From CBFCZU01 sp965602635 (GTDB lineage: Bacteria > Planctomycetota > Phycisphaerae > SM23-33): a stretch of DNA of 9,565 bases. Shown here piece after piece: positions 1 through 6,101 of this stretch. Position numbers and translations under genes: made by a program. The DNA lies in contig CBFCZU010000165.1 of NCBI GenBank assembly GCA_965602635.1, positions 1-9,565 of the forward strand, written 5' to 3'. Below the pieces are notes generated by a model. That model saw only the letters and a list, made by a program, of their open reading frames with translations, did not search any database and had not been told where the DNA came from. Each line of letters starts with the position of its first letter. Position 1 is the first letter of the stretch.

Positions 1-1
1 C

Positions 2-934
2 AAACACACGAACCTGACCGAAGGCGACGTCCTGGCCCTGGCGGCTCTGGTGGGTCTGGCCACGGCCGTGGGCCTGAGCCGCCGCGTCTCCCAGGCGGCG
101 CTGAAGAAGGGCTTCTTCGTCCTGACCGCCGTTATGCTTGTCGCGGTCCCCATCCTGGCGGTCAGCCACTTCCAGTTCTACAGAATCCTCGCCAAGGAGG
201 ACCACCTGATCGAGTGGCTCAGCGCCCTTGCCCTCCTGGCGGCGGCCCTGGTGGCGGTTGTCGTGGTCGCGCGCGCGGGGCGGGGCACGCCCCGGGCGAC
301 CTTCCTGGCGGCCGGGTGCTTCTTCGCCTTCTGGCGCGAGCTCGAGTGGGGACGATGCTTCTTCGGGTGCAAGCTCTGGTACAGCCGCAACCTCTTCCGC
401 ATACGCTCCTACACCGACCCGAGCTACTTCGACCGCTTCACCCACGAACTGAGAATCCCGGCCCGTCCGCTCTATTTCTGCCACCTGATCATCTCCCCCC
501 TGGTGATCGTGCTATCGGCGGCCATGGCGGTGTACCTGCTTCGCCACCGGCGGGAGTTCATCGGCGAGCTGCCGCCGCCGCCGCGAGGCAACCCCGGCCC
601 GCTGCCGCCCCTGCGCTGGGCCTCGGCCGCCGCTCTGTACCCCCTCAGGGTCGCCCGTGCAAAGCTGGCCGAGCTGTGGCGGTCCGCCCCGGGGCGATAC
701 CTAATGCTGGGGGTCGGAGGCTATGTCTTCGCCCGCCTCGCCGGCAGCGCCTTCAAGTACGTGCTCAGGAGCGATGCGCTCAACAAGTGGCGCAGCGCCC
801 GGGGGCTGGCGCACGGTGCCCTGGAGGAGCCGATAGAGCTGTGGGCGGCAATCGCCGTCCTGCTGGCTGCGATCATTCTTCACAAGGCCCTGGACAAGCC
901 CGCCGGGGCGAGGCCGGAAGACGAGCATACCTAA
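2..934 (+). CDS. Uncharacterised polytopic membrane protein, 5'-truncated by the window edge
   Basis: The frame is open to the left edge (first whole codon at 2). A GTG at 50 could start it, but no Shine-Dalgarno precedes that codon and it would cut into a hydrophobic stretch already running from about position 32, so the true start is probably upstream. Numbering from the GTG, hydrophobic segments lie near residues 21-39, 55-74, 84-97, 143-164, 217-235 and 263-279, giving an integral membrane protein. Charged signatures sit at the segment ends: EDHLIEW (50-56), RELEWGRCFFG (96-106) and LEEPIELW (258-265). This layout resembles unnamed bacterial membrane proteins with an acidic residue pair before a WGQR-like motif, but I cannot assign a function. 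The Pro-rich loop at 174-187 is probably cytosolic. The stop TAA at 932 is followed by 54 nt and then mrfA, with no terminator hairpin visible between them. Coding is certain; function is unknown. Confidence 0.8.
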   Translation, partial: KHTNLTEGDVLALAALVGLATAVGLSRRVSQAALKKGFFVLTAVMLVAVPILAVSHFQFYRILAKEDHLIEWLSALALLAAALVAVVVVARAGRGTPRATFLAAGCFFAFWRELEWGRCFFGCKLWYSRNLFRIRSYTDPSYFDRFTHELRIPARPLYFCHLIISPLVIVLSAAMAVYLLRHRREFIGELPPPPRGNPGPLPPLRWASAAALYPLRVARAKLAELWRSAPGRYLMLGVGGYVFARLAGSAFKYVLRSDALNKWRSARGLAHGALEEPIELWAAIAVLLAAIILHKALDKPAGARPEDEHT

Positions 935-953
935 TATTCTCCTAACACGCCAC

Positions 954-982
954 TTGCCCCGCCCGGCGGCTGGGGCTACACT
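954..982 (+). promoter_or_regulatory. Sigma70-type promoter placing +1 at the mrfA start codon
   Basis: A -35-like TTGCCC (954-959), a 17-nt spacer and a -10-like TACACT (977-982) are followed by only 6 nt before the ATG at 989. The usual -10 to +1 distance puts the transcript start on the A of the ATG. No Shine-Dalgarno is present just before it. This predicts a leaderless mRNA. The motifs and spacing are seen directly; promoter activity is inferred. Confidence 0.6.
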
Positions 983-988
983 CCGCCC

Positions 989-3322
989 ATGGACGTCAAG
1001 GCCCTGCTGCGGGAGATAACCTCCGAGAAGCGCTACCGCGACCAGATAGTCCACGTCCGCGAGCTTCCGGCGCGCGAGGCCGAGTACGCCGAGCCGTCGC
1101 GGCCGATACCCGAGCCGATGCTCTCGGCCTTGCGGCGGCAGAACATCCACCAGCTCTACAGTCACCAGGCGGCCGCCATCGACGCCATCGCCGAGGGCAA
1201 GGACGTGACCATCGTCACCGGCACCGCCTCGGGCAAGACGCTCTGCTACAACATCCCGGTCGTGGGCGAGCTGCTCAGCCGGGGCGACTCGCGGGCGATG
1301 TACGTCTTCCCCGCCAAGGCCCTGGCCCAGGACCAGTTTGCGGGCCTGCGGCGGCTGGCGGGCGAGGACGAGCCCATCGCCGAGGTGCTCACCCCGGCCG
1401 TGTACGACGGCGACACGCCATCGCACAACCGCCCGAAGATACGCTCGTCCGCCTCGGTCGTGCTGACCAACCCGGACATGCTGCACGTGGGCGTCCTGCC
1501 CTACCACGCCAAGTGGCACAGGTTCCTGCGCGAGCTGAAGTTCCTGGTGCTCGACGAGGTGCACACGTACCGGGGGATTTTCGGCAGCCACGTGGCCGGG
1601 GTGATCCGCCGCCTGCTGCGGCTGTGCGAGCACTACGGCTCGCGCCCGCAGATCGTCTGCTGCTCGGCGACGATCGCCAACCCGCTGGAGCTGGCCGGGC
1701 AGCTGACCGGCAGGGAGATGACGCTCATCGACAACGACGGCGCACCCCGCGGGCGGAAGTACTTCGTCCTCTGGAACCCGCCCTTCATCGGCGCCGGCGA
1801 GAGGATCTCGCGGCGCAGCGCCAACATCGAGGCGGTGGACCTGCTGGTCGAGCTGGTCCGCCGCCGGGCGCAGACCATCGTCTTCGCCAAGGCCCGCGTG
1901 GTCGCCGAGCTGGTGTACAAGTACGCCCAGGACGCCCTGGCCGGCGAGGACGACCTTGCCGGGCGAATCCGACCCTACCGCGGCGGCTACCTGCCCAACG
2001 AGCGCCGCGAGATCGAGGCCGAGCTGTTCGCCGGAAAGCTGCTGGCGGTCTCGGCCACAAACGCACTGGAGTTGGGAATCGACGTGGGCAGCCTCGACGC
2101 CGCCATCCTGGTGGGATTCCCCGGGACCGTCTGCTCGACCTGGCAGCAGGCCGGACGCGCCGGCAGGACCACCTCGGACAGCCTGGTCGTCATGCTCGCG
2201 TACAACGACCCCGTCGAGCAGTACCTCATGCGGCACCCGGAGTATTTCTTCGCCGCGTCGCACGAGCACGCGGTGATAGACCCGTCGAACCCGTACATCC
2301 TCTCGGCCCAACTGGCGTGCGCGTGCTTCGAGAAGCCGCTGACCGACGACGACGGGCGATACTTCGGCCCGCTGGCCGGAAATCTCGCCCAGCTCAGCGC
2401 CGAGGAAGGCGAGATGAAGCTCATCGACGGGCACTATTACTGGTCCAGCCCCGACCACCCCCCCGCCCGCGTGAGCCTGCGGAACATCTCGCAGGACAAC
2501 TACGCCATCGTGGACACCGCCGCCGGGCACAAGACCATCGGGCAGGTGGACGCGATCTCCGCGCCCGAGCTGGTGTACCCCGAGGCGGTGTACCTCCACG
2601 AGGGCGCCTCATACATCGTCCGCGAGCTGGACACCGAGGGGAAGATAGCCTCCGTCGAGCCCTGCCAGGTGGACTACTACACCCAGGCCGTGCTCGCCAG
2701 CCAGTGCCGCATCGCCGACACCCGCGAGCAGCGGCCCTACCTCGACGGGCGGACCTACTTCGGCGACCTCGACGTCACCTGGCAGACGACCGCGTTCCGG
2801 AAGATCAAGTATTACACCATGGAGCTGATCGGCCAGGCGTCGCTCGACCTGCCTTCGCAGACCTTGGCCACCACGGCCATCTGGTGGACCATCTCCGAGC
2901 AGATGCACCGCGACCTGTCGGGCGGCGGGTACAACGGCATCGAGGCCATGGTCGCCCTGCGCAACCTCATGCTCGCCGCGCTGCCCGCCCTGGCCATGTG
3001 CGACCGGCGGGACATCTCCGGGATGGTCAACTCGTCCAACCTGGGCGTCTCGGCCATCTTCGTTTACGACCGCTACCCGGGTGGGATGGGCTTCGCCCAG
3101 AAGGGCTACGAGCTGCTGGACGACTGGCTGGAGATCTGCCGCGCGATCGTCAGCGAGTGCCCCTGCGAGGCGGGCTGCCCCAGTTGCGTCGCCCCGCCGG
3201 GCCTGCGCCCGCCGATCCACACCGACCCGGACTTGCAGAGCGGCTACCCCGTGCCGAACAAGGCCGCCAGCATCGCCCTGCTGGGCATGCTGCGGCGGAG
3301 GGCCCAGGCGGAGGGGGCGTGA
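989..3322 (+). CDS. mrfA: MrfA/YprA-type DEAD/DEAH-box DNA helicase with C-terminal Cys cluster (DUF1998-like)
   Basis: A 777-aa superfamily 2 ATPase expected to translocate on DNA in the cytoplasm. Visible motifs in order are: Q-motif-like LYSHQ (56-60), Walker A GTASGKT (78-84, Lys83), Walker B DEVH (189-192), CSAT (225-228), ATNALELGID before the second RecA core's end, and QQAGRAGR (386-393). The stretch EQYLMRHPEYFF followed by a DPSNPYIL segment is typical of the YprA/Hrq1 group. The C-terminus holds four close cysteines, C724, C726, C730 and C733 (CPCEAGCPSC), the expected metal-binding cluster of the family. Length is close to B. subtilis MrfA (about 750 aa). In that species MrfA works with the exonuclease MrfB in UvrABC-independent repair of mitomycin C damage. 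The mrfB homologue lies 30 nt downstream here, which strongly supports this assignment over other YprA-like helicases. The ATG is fixed by the promoter position and family-like N-terminus rather than by a ribosome site. No frameshift or missing motif was seen. Confidence 0.92.
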   Translation: MDVKALLREITSEKRYRDQIVHVRELPAREAEYAEPSRPIPEPMLSALRRQNIHQLYSHQAAAIDAIAEGKDVTIVTGTASGKTLCYNIPVVGELLSRGDSRAMYVFPAKALAQDQFAGLRRLAGEDEPIAEVLTPAVYDGDTPSHNRPKIRSSASVVLTNPDMLHVGVLPYHAKWHRFLRELKFLVLDEVHTYRGIFGSHVAGVIRRLLRLCEHYGSRPQIVCCSATIANPLELAGQLTGREMTLIDNDGAPRGRKYFVLWNPPFIGAGERISRRSANIEAVDLLVELVRRRAQTIVFAKARVVAELVYKYAQDALAGEDDLAGRIRPYRGGYLPNERREIEAELFAGKLLAVSATNALELGIDVGSLDAAILVGFPGTVCSTWQQAGRAGRTTSDSLVVMLAYNDPVEQYLMRHPEYFFAASHEHAVIDPSNPYILSAQLACACFEKPLTDDDGRYFGPLAGNLAQLSAEEGEMKLIDGHYYWSSPDHPPARVSLRNISQDNYAIVDTAAGHKTIGQVDAISAPELVYPEAVYLHEGASYIVRELDTEGKIASVEPCQVDYYTQAVLASQCRIADTREQRPYLDGRTYFGDLDVTWQTTAFRKIKYYTMELIGQASLDLPSQTLATTAIWWTISEQMHRDLSGGGYNGIEAMVALRNLMLAALPALAMCDRRDISGMVNSSNLGVSAIFVYDRYPGGMGFAQKGYELLDDWLEICRAIVSECPCEAGCPSCVAPPGLRPPIHTDPDLQSGYPVPNKAASIALLGMLRRRAQAEGA

Positions 3323-3335
3323 TTGCCAGATCCGG

Positions 3336-3344
3336 TGGTACAAT
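3336..3344 (+). promoter_or_regulatory. Extended -10 promoter immediately before mrfB
   Basis: TGG followed by TACAAT (TACAAT at 3339-3344) forms an extended -10 element in the 30-nt gap after the mrfA stop. The mrfB ATG begins at 3353, 8 nt after the box, so the predicted transcript would have no leader or 1-2 nt. No convincing -35 lies at the usual distance, which is acceptable for an extended -10. There is no Shine-Dalgarno. mrfB may be expressed both by read-through from mrfA and from this site. Confidence 0.55.
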
Positions 3345-3352
3345 AGGCTACG

Positions 3353-4234
3353 ATGTCGATTCCCGAATCGCGCAGGAAGAAGCTCGAGATGCTGACCCGG
3401 TCGCTGGCGGCCGGTCAGACCAGCCGGGCCGAGGAGGTGCTGGCCTCGGTGGGGCGGCGCCCCCGGGTGACGCGCCCGCCGGGCGAGCCGCTGCCGCTAA
3501 CCAAGGCGGTGGCCGGCACGCAGCGCGACGGCCCGCGCGGGCCTTACTGGCTGGTACGCCGCGCCCTGGCCGAGGTTAGCGGCGACTACGCGGCCGTGCA
3601 GCGGCAACACGCGGCCGTGCTACGCGGGGCAAGGCAGCGGCTCGACGAGCTGGACGCCTCAGCCGCCCTGTGCCACGTCGCCGACGGCACCCCCGACGGG
3701 CCTCTGTTCCTCGACATCGAGACCTGCGGCCTGGTCGGGGCGTGCATCTTCCTGGTCGGGCTGATGCAGTACCGCGACGGCGAGCTGATCTTCGAGCAGC
3801 ACTTCGCCCGCCACTACGGGGAGGAGCCGGCCATTCTCGCCGCATTCGCCGAGCGGCTCGCCACCGCCGCGACGCTGATAACCTTCAACGGCAAGGCATT
3901 CGACATGACGAACCTGCGGGAGCGGGCGGCCTTCCACGGCGTGGAACTCGGCCCCGAGCCGCCACACTGCGACCTGCTCCACGAGTCGCGCCGCCGCTGG
4001 CGGAAGGCCCTGCCCAATTGCAGGCTCCAGACGCTCGAGCAGTACCTCTGCAAGCGGCGGAGGGTCGGGGACATTCCCGGGGCCGACATCCCCGAGGCCT
4101 ATCACCGCTTCGTCCGCGACTGCGACGCCTCCCGGATCAAGGCCATTCTGCACCACAACCTGCTCGATTTACTGACAATGAGCCAACTTTTGTGCGCGAT
4201 TCTCACCGGCGAGCAGCCGGACCTCCAGCAGTAG
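3353..4234 (+). CDS. mrfB: MrfB/YprB-type DEDDh 3'-5' exonuclease (RNase H-like fold)
   Basis: A 293-aa protein whose central and C-terminal part is a DnaQ-like exonuclease. The five expected catalytic residues are visible: D121 and E123 in FLDIET, D184 in FNGKAFD, and H268 with D272 in HNLLDLL. The spacing matches the DEDDh class, with two metal ions expected in the active site. The segment VGDIPGADIPEAYHRF before the last motif is typical of YprB. Residues 1-110 are basic and probably helical, with no recognised domain. B. subtilis MrfB is about 410 aa with a TPR-like C-terminus; this protein stops soon after the catalytic domain and lacks that part. In B. subtilis MrfB acts with the helicase MrfA in excision of mitomycin lesions, and the adjacent mrfA (30 nt upstream, same strand) supports the same role here. 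The start ATG lies just after an extended -10 box. The stop is TAG. Confidence 0.88.
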   Translation: MSIPESRRKKLEMLTRSLAAGQTSRAEEVLASVGRRPRVTRPPGEPLPLTKAVAGTQRDGPRGPYWLVRRALAEVSGDYAAVQRQHAAVLRGARQRLDELDASAALCHVADGTPDGPLFLDIETCGLVGACIFLVGLMQYRDGELIFEQHFARHYGEEPAILAAFAERLATAATLITFNGKAFDMTNLRERAAFHGVELGPEPPHCDLLHESRRRWRKALPNCRLQTLEQYLCKRRRVGDIPGADIPEAYHRFVRDCDASRIKAILHHNLLDLLTMSQLLCAILTGEQPDLQQ

Positions 4235-4297
4235 CGGGGAACCTCCAACCGCCGCCGGGGGCGCGGAGAGTCGGCGCCATAACATCCTGCCAAACAA

Positions 4298-4314
4298 AGG
4301 CTTACAAGAAGCCT
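4298..4314 (+). repeat. Small hairpin downstream of mrfB
   Basis: A perfect 6-bp inverted repeat, AGGCTT (4298-4303) and AAGCCT (4309-4314), with a 5-nt loop, lies 64 nt after the mrfB stop. No T-tract follows, so it is a poor intrinsic terminator. It might protect the mRNA 3' end or be chance. The rest of the 219-nt gap (4235-4453) shows only the promoter and ribosome site of the next gene. Confidence 0.3.
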
Positions 4315-4407
4315 CTCCGGTGACTCCACCGCCTTGCGCGACGCCGCCCGGCCCGCGCGCGCGGCAAGAAATCTGCCTTCGCCCCCCACGAATAGCGCCC
4401 TTGCGGG

Positions 4408-4413
4408 TATAAT
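4408..4413 (+). promoter_or_regulatory. Consensus -10 box TATAAT for the 90-aa gene
   Basis: An exact TATAAT stands in otherwise very GC-rich sequence, 40 nt before the ATG at 4454. The predicted start near 4420 leaves a leader of about 34 nt containing the ribosome binding site. No good -35 hexamer is seen at 16-18 nt upstream, so the box may be weak or helped by an activator. Confidence 0.55.
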
Positions 4414-4439
4414 GTTGGGTGTACTTGGACGTATGCCTC

Positions 4440-4445
4440 AGGAGG
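4440..4445 (+). promoter_or_regulatory. Ribosome binding site AGGAGG
   Basis: AGGAGG lies 8 nt before the ATG at 4454. It fixes that ATG as the start of the 90-aa protein in preference to in-frame codons back to 4334, which would place the start upstream of the promoter itself. Confidence 0.8.
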
Positions 4446-4453
4446 CAGAGCCG

Positions 4454-4726
4454 ATGGACGAAAAACTGATACGTAACAAACTCGGGGAGCTGGCCGAGAT
4501 CGTTGCGGCGCTGCCAACGCCCAGCGAAAATAAGCCCTCGAAGGGCGCCTATCTCTCGCACGCCCTCCCGATGTCCGCCAAGAGCAACGAGGAGCTCATC
4601 GATCATATCCGTCTTCAGGTCAAGTACATCCTGTTCGACCTGGAGGCGACGCGGCGGGAGAACCGCTACCTGCGGCAGATGCTCGAGCGTCGCTCCAACT
4701 TTGGGGAGGGCCCCGACCAGACATAA
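4454..4726 (+). CDS. Hypothetical 90-aa helical protein of unknown function
   Basis: The start is set by AGGAGG 8 nt upstream, giving 90 residues. There is no signal peptide, membrane segment or metal motif. Residues 1-20 (MDEKLIRNKLGELAEIVAAL) read as an amphipathic helix. Residues 21-45 are rich in Pro, Ser and Lys and look flexible. Residues 46-80 form a long charged helix with hydrophobic residues at helical spacing (ELIDHIRLQVKYILFDLEA, then RRENRYLRQMLERR), which suggests a coiled coil or self-association. The last ten residues are polar. The gene is monocistronic, with its own TATAAT box and an intrinsic terminator 30 nt after the stop, so it is a separately controlled unit and not part of the mrf operon. 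I do not recognise a family. A small adaptor or regulator that works by helix pairing would fit, but this is speculative. Compact regulation and codon use like its neighbours make it very likely to be real. Confidence 0.8.
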   Translation: MDEKLIRNKLGELAEIVAALPTPSENKPSKGAYLSHALPMSAKSNEELIDHIRLQVKYILFDLEATRRENRYLRQMLERRSNFGEGPDQT

Positions 4727-4756
4727 GGGCTGGACGGGGGGCTCATTGTGCTCATA

Positions 4757-4790
4757 TAGACTTCCGCTTGGTGGCGGAAGTCTACTTTTT
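4757..4790 (+). terminator. Intrinsic terminator of the 90-aa gene
   Basis: A perfect 11-bp stem, TAGACTTCCGC (4757-4767) paired with GCGGAAGTCTA (4774-4784), has a 6-nt loop TTGGTG and is followed directly by CTTTTT (4785-4790). On the minus strand no T-tract follows the hairpin, so it acts in the plus direction only. Confidence 0.93.
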
Positions 4791-4805
4791 GCCCCGATAG
4801 TGCGG

Positions 4806-4841
4806 CCCAGCGCGGCGGCCCCGGCTGCCAGCCGCGCTGGG
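4806..4841 (-). repeat. GC-rich hairpin just beyond the pseudopilin stop
   Basis: CCCAGCGCGGC (4806-4816) and GCCGCGCTGGG (4831-4841) form a perfect 11-bp stem with a 14-nt loop, 20 nt past the stop codon of the minus-strand pseudopilin gene. No T-tract follows on either strand. The position suggests a 3'-end structure or a factor-dependent stop for the pseudopilin mRNA, but that is inference. Confidence 0.5.
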
Positions 4842-4861
4842 TCCGCGAGCCTAGCCCCTGA

Positions 4862-5737
4862 CTACGGGACCAGGTAGCTATCGAGCGAGCCGGCGGGGCC
4901 CTGGTCGGCGGCTAAGCCGTCAGCCCCGGCCGGCGGGATGCTGCCGCCGCTGTCTGTGCCCTCGGCGTCGTCGGCGCGGGTGTAGATGTTGTCGCGGCTG
5001 ACCCCCATGTCGGCCCGCGTGCGCCAACTGGTGGACCCGCCCGGGGTGGCGACGTTCTGCCCCTTGCCCGCGTGGTTGGGGCTGTTGCCCGCGCCGCCGG
5101 GCGACCCGGCGGAGTCGGTCCAGTCCACCACGTCCACCTCGTTCCGCAGGCCTGTGGCCGGGTCGAAGTACGGGCTCGCATCGGCCATGATCGGCCTCAT
5201 CCGGTCGCCGTCGTCGAACTCGCGTATCGGCCCGTAGGGGCACATCAGCGAATACGACACGGCCGTGCCGTCGGCGAAATCCCACATCCTCGGGTTAGCG
5301 GCGGCGGCCTTCTCGTCGGTCGAGGGGCAGAAGAACATGTCCTCGGGACAGTTGTCCTCGCGCACCAGCAGGAACAGGCAGCTCGTCGGGTTCCGGTCGT
5401 TCGGCACACCGTCGGACGGGTCCAAGTCACGGGACGTGCCGATCTCCACACCCCAGCCGGCGCCGTTGAGCGGAACGTGGGGATAGACGCCGTTGGCCGA
5501 CTCGTACACCGACAGGCCCCGCCCGATACCGTGCAGATTGGCCGCGCACGTCGCCCGCCGGGCCAGCTCCTTGGCCTGCGAGAGCGCCGGCACCAGGATC
5601 GCCACAAGCAGGGCGATGATGCTGATGACGACCAGCAGCTCGATGAGCGTGAAAGCTCTCCCCCTCGTCCGGCCGCCGCCTGCGTCGCGCGGCGCTGCAA
5701 CTACCGGGCACATAACTGCCGCGCCTTCCGTCCTCAT
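4862..5737 (-). CDS. Prepilin-type pseudopilin with degenerate H-X9-DG C-terminal region
   Basis: A 291-aa secreted or membrane-anchored pilin-like protein. After a 28-residue basic leader comes AFTLIELLVVISIIALLVAIL, with F29 as the predicted first mature residue and the conserved Glu at +5 (E33). The hydrophobic helix spans about 31-51, followed by the usual VPALSQAKELARRATCAANL. A prepilin peptidase should cut before F29; the -1 residue is Ala28 rather than the usual Gly, which is tolerated in many such proteins. The C-terminal NHAGKGQNV segment and DNIYT match planctomycete H-X9-DG pseudopilins, but the Asp is replaced: H222, nine residues, then P232-G233. ATG 5737 is chosen because AAGGAG lies 6 nt before it; an in-frame ATG at 5803 would add 22 residues and lacks this support. 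Such proteins are usually minor pilins or parts of type II secretion-like machines, but no assembly gene is nearby, so the partner system is unknown. Confidence 0.88.
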   Translation of the reverse strand: MRTEGAAVMCPVVAAPRDAGGGRTRGRAFTLIELLVVISIIALLVAILVPALSQAKELARRATCAANLHGIGRGLSVYESANGVYPHVPLNGAGWGVEIGTSRDLDPSDGVPNDRNPTSCLFLLVREDNCPEDMFFCPSTDEKAAAANPRMWDFADGTAVSYSLMCPYGPIREFDDGDRMRPIMADASPYFDPATGLRNEVDVVDWTDSAGSPGGAGNSPNHAGKGQNVATPGGSTSWRTRADMGVSRDNIYTRADDAEGTDSGGSIPPAGADGLAADQGPAGSLDSYLVP

Positions 5738-6005
5738 GGCAGACTCCTTCCCCGCCGCCACGGCCGCGGCGCAACGCGAGCCCAAAGGCGGCGCAATACG
5801 CATGCGCGTGGCAACCGTGGGGGCACTAAGCGGAGGGGAATCAGACGGCGGGCGGTATGGATGCTATGATGACGATCCTATTATGCCGTCGCGTCTGAAA
5901 TACTCCGCCGGCCCGGCAGCCACATCCGCACCACGCGAACGCATCTCAACGTCCCCGAAGGGACGACTGCCTGCCTGGTAGGGGCCAAAATCGCCCCGTC
6001 CCTTC
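5738..6005 (-). promoter_or_regulatory. Long structured 5' leader of the pseudopilin mRNA
   Basis: The predicted start near 6005 leaves about 268 nt before the ATG, with no convincing ORF. On the minus strand, segment A (AAGGGACG, 6004-5997) can pair over 8 bp with segment B (CGTCCCTT, 5965-5958). The GGGGC/GCCCC hairpin (5997-5993 with 5985-5981) lies between them and shares base 5997 with A. B can instead pair with segment C (GGGACG, 5955-5950) to make a 6-bp hairpin with a very stable C(UUCG)G loop. The two pairings exclude each other. Further down, TCAGACG (5898-5892) can pair with CGTCTGA (5847-5841), with GACGGC/GCCGTC competing. The rest of this gap (6006-6101) holds only the promoter. 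I matched no known riboswitch class. Confidence 0.45.
5744..5749 (-). promoter_or_regulatory. Ribosome binding site AAGGAG for the pseudopilin
   Basis: On the minus strand GGGAAGGAG precedes the ATG at 5737 with 6 nt between AAGGAG and the start codon. It selects this ATG over the in-frame ATG at 5803. Confidence 0.8.
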
Positions 6006-6011
6006 ACCCAT

Positions 6012-6040
6012 ATTATCGCACGCCGCCGGGTAAATGTCAA
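6012..6040 (-). promoter_or_regulatory. Near-consensus sigma70 promoter for the pseudopilin unit
   Basis: Read on the minus strand, TTGACA (6040-6035, exact consensus -35), a 17-nt spacer and GATAAT (6017-6012, five of six consensus bases) form the strongest promoter in the window. It lies 62 nt after the stop codon of the upstream glycosyltransferase gene, so the pseudopilin has its own start of transcription near 6005. Confidence 0.8.
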
Positions 6041-6101
6041 GGGCCCCCGGCCGATCGGGTGCATTAAAGTTCTGGGGGGTACTGACCGCGGCGGCACAGG
6101 A

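Noticed and set aside
701..2599. 632-codon open frame on the minus strand opposite mrfA
   Set aside because: It overlaps the intact helicase and reads as low-complexity Gly/Val/Arg/Leu-rich protein with no motif. Long antisense open frames are expected in high-GC coding DNA.
1513..3579. 688-codon plus-strand frame overlapping mrfA and mrfB
   Set aside because: It is an Arg/Pro/Ala-rich shifted reading of two well-identified genes and no domain is visible in it.
5738..5803. ATG at 5803 as the pseudopilin start
   Set aside because: It would add 22 residues ahead of an already long leader, and lacks the AAGGAG seen 6 nt before the ATG at 5737.
5880..5885. CATAAT (minus strand) as a second -10 box for the pseudopilin
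   Set aside because: No -35 element at a workable distance, and the TTGACA-17-GATAAT promoter upstream is far better.
5977..5986. Ten-base word GGTAGGGGCC shared with the radical SAM leader (9374-9383, opposite strand)
   Set aside because: Matches of this length are expected by chance in 10 kb of GC-rich sequence, and the flanks do not agree.
5900..6005. Possible SRP RNA, 6S RNA or c-di-GMP riboswitch in the leader
   Set aside because: A CCAGGCAGG stretch recalls SRP RNA, but the conserved SRP core tetraloop region is absent, and no GEMM or 6S signature could be traced.
5864..6097. 77-codon minus-strand frame in the pseudopilin leader
   Set aside because: It starts upstream of the TTGACA promoter and would span it, has no ribosome site, and its composition looks random.
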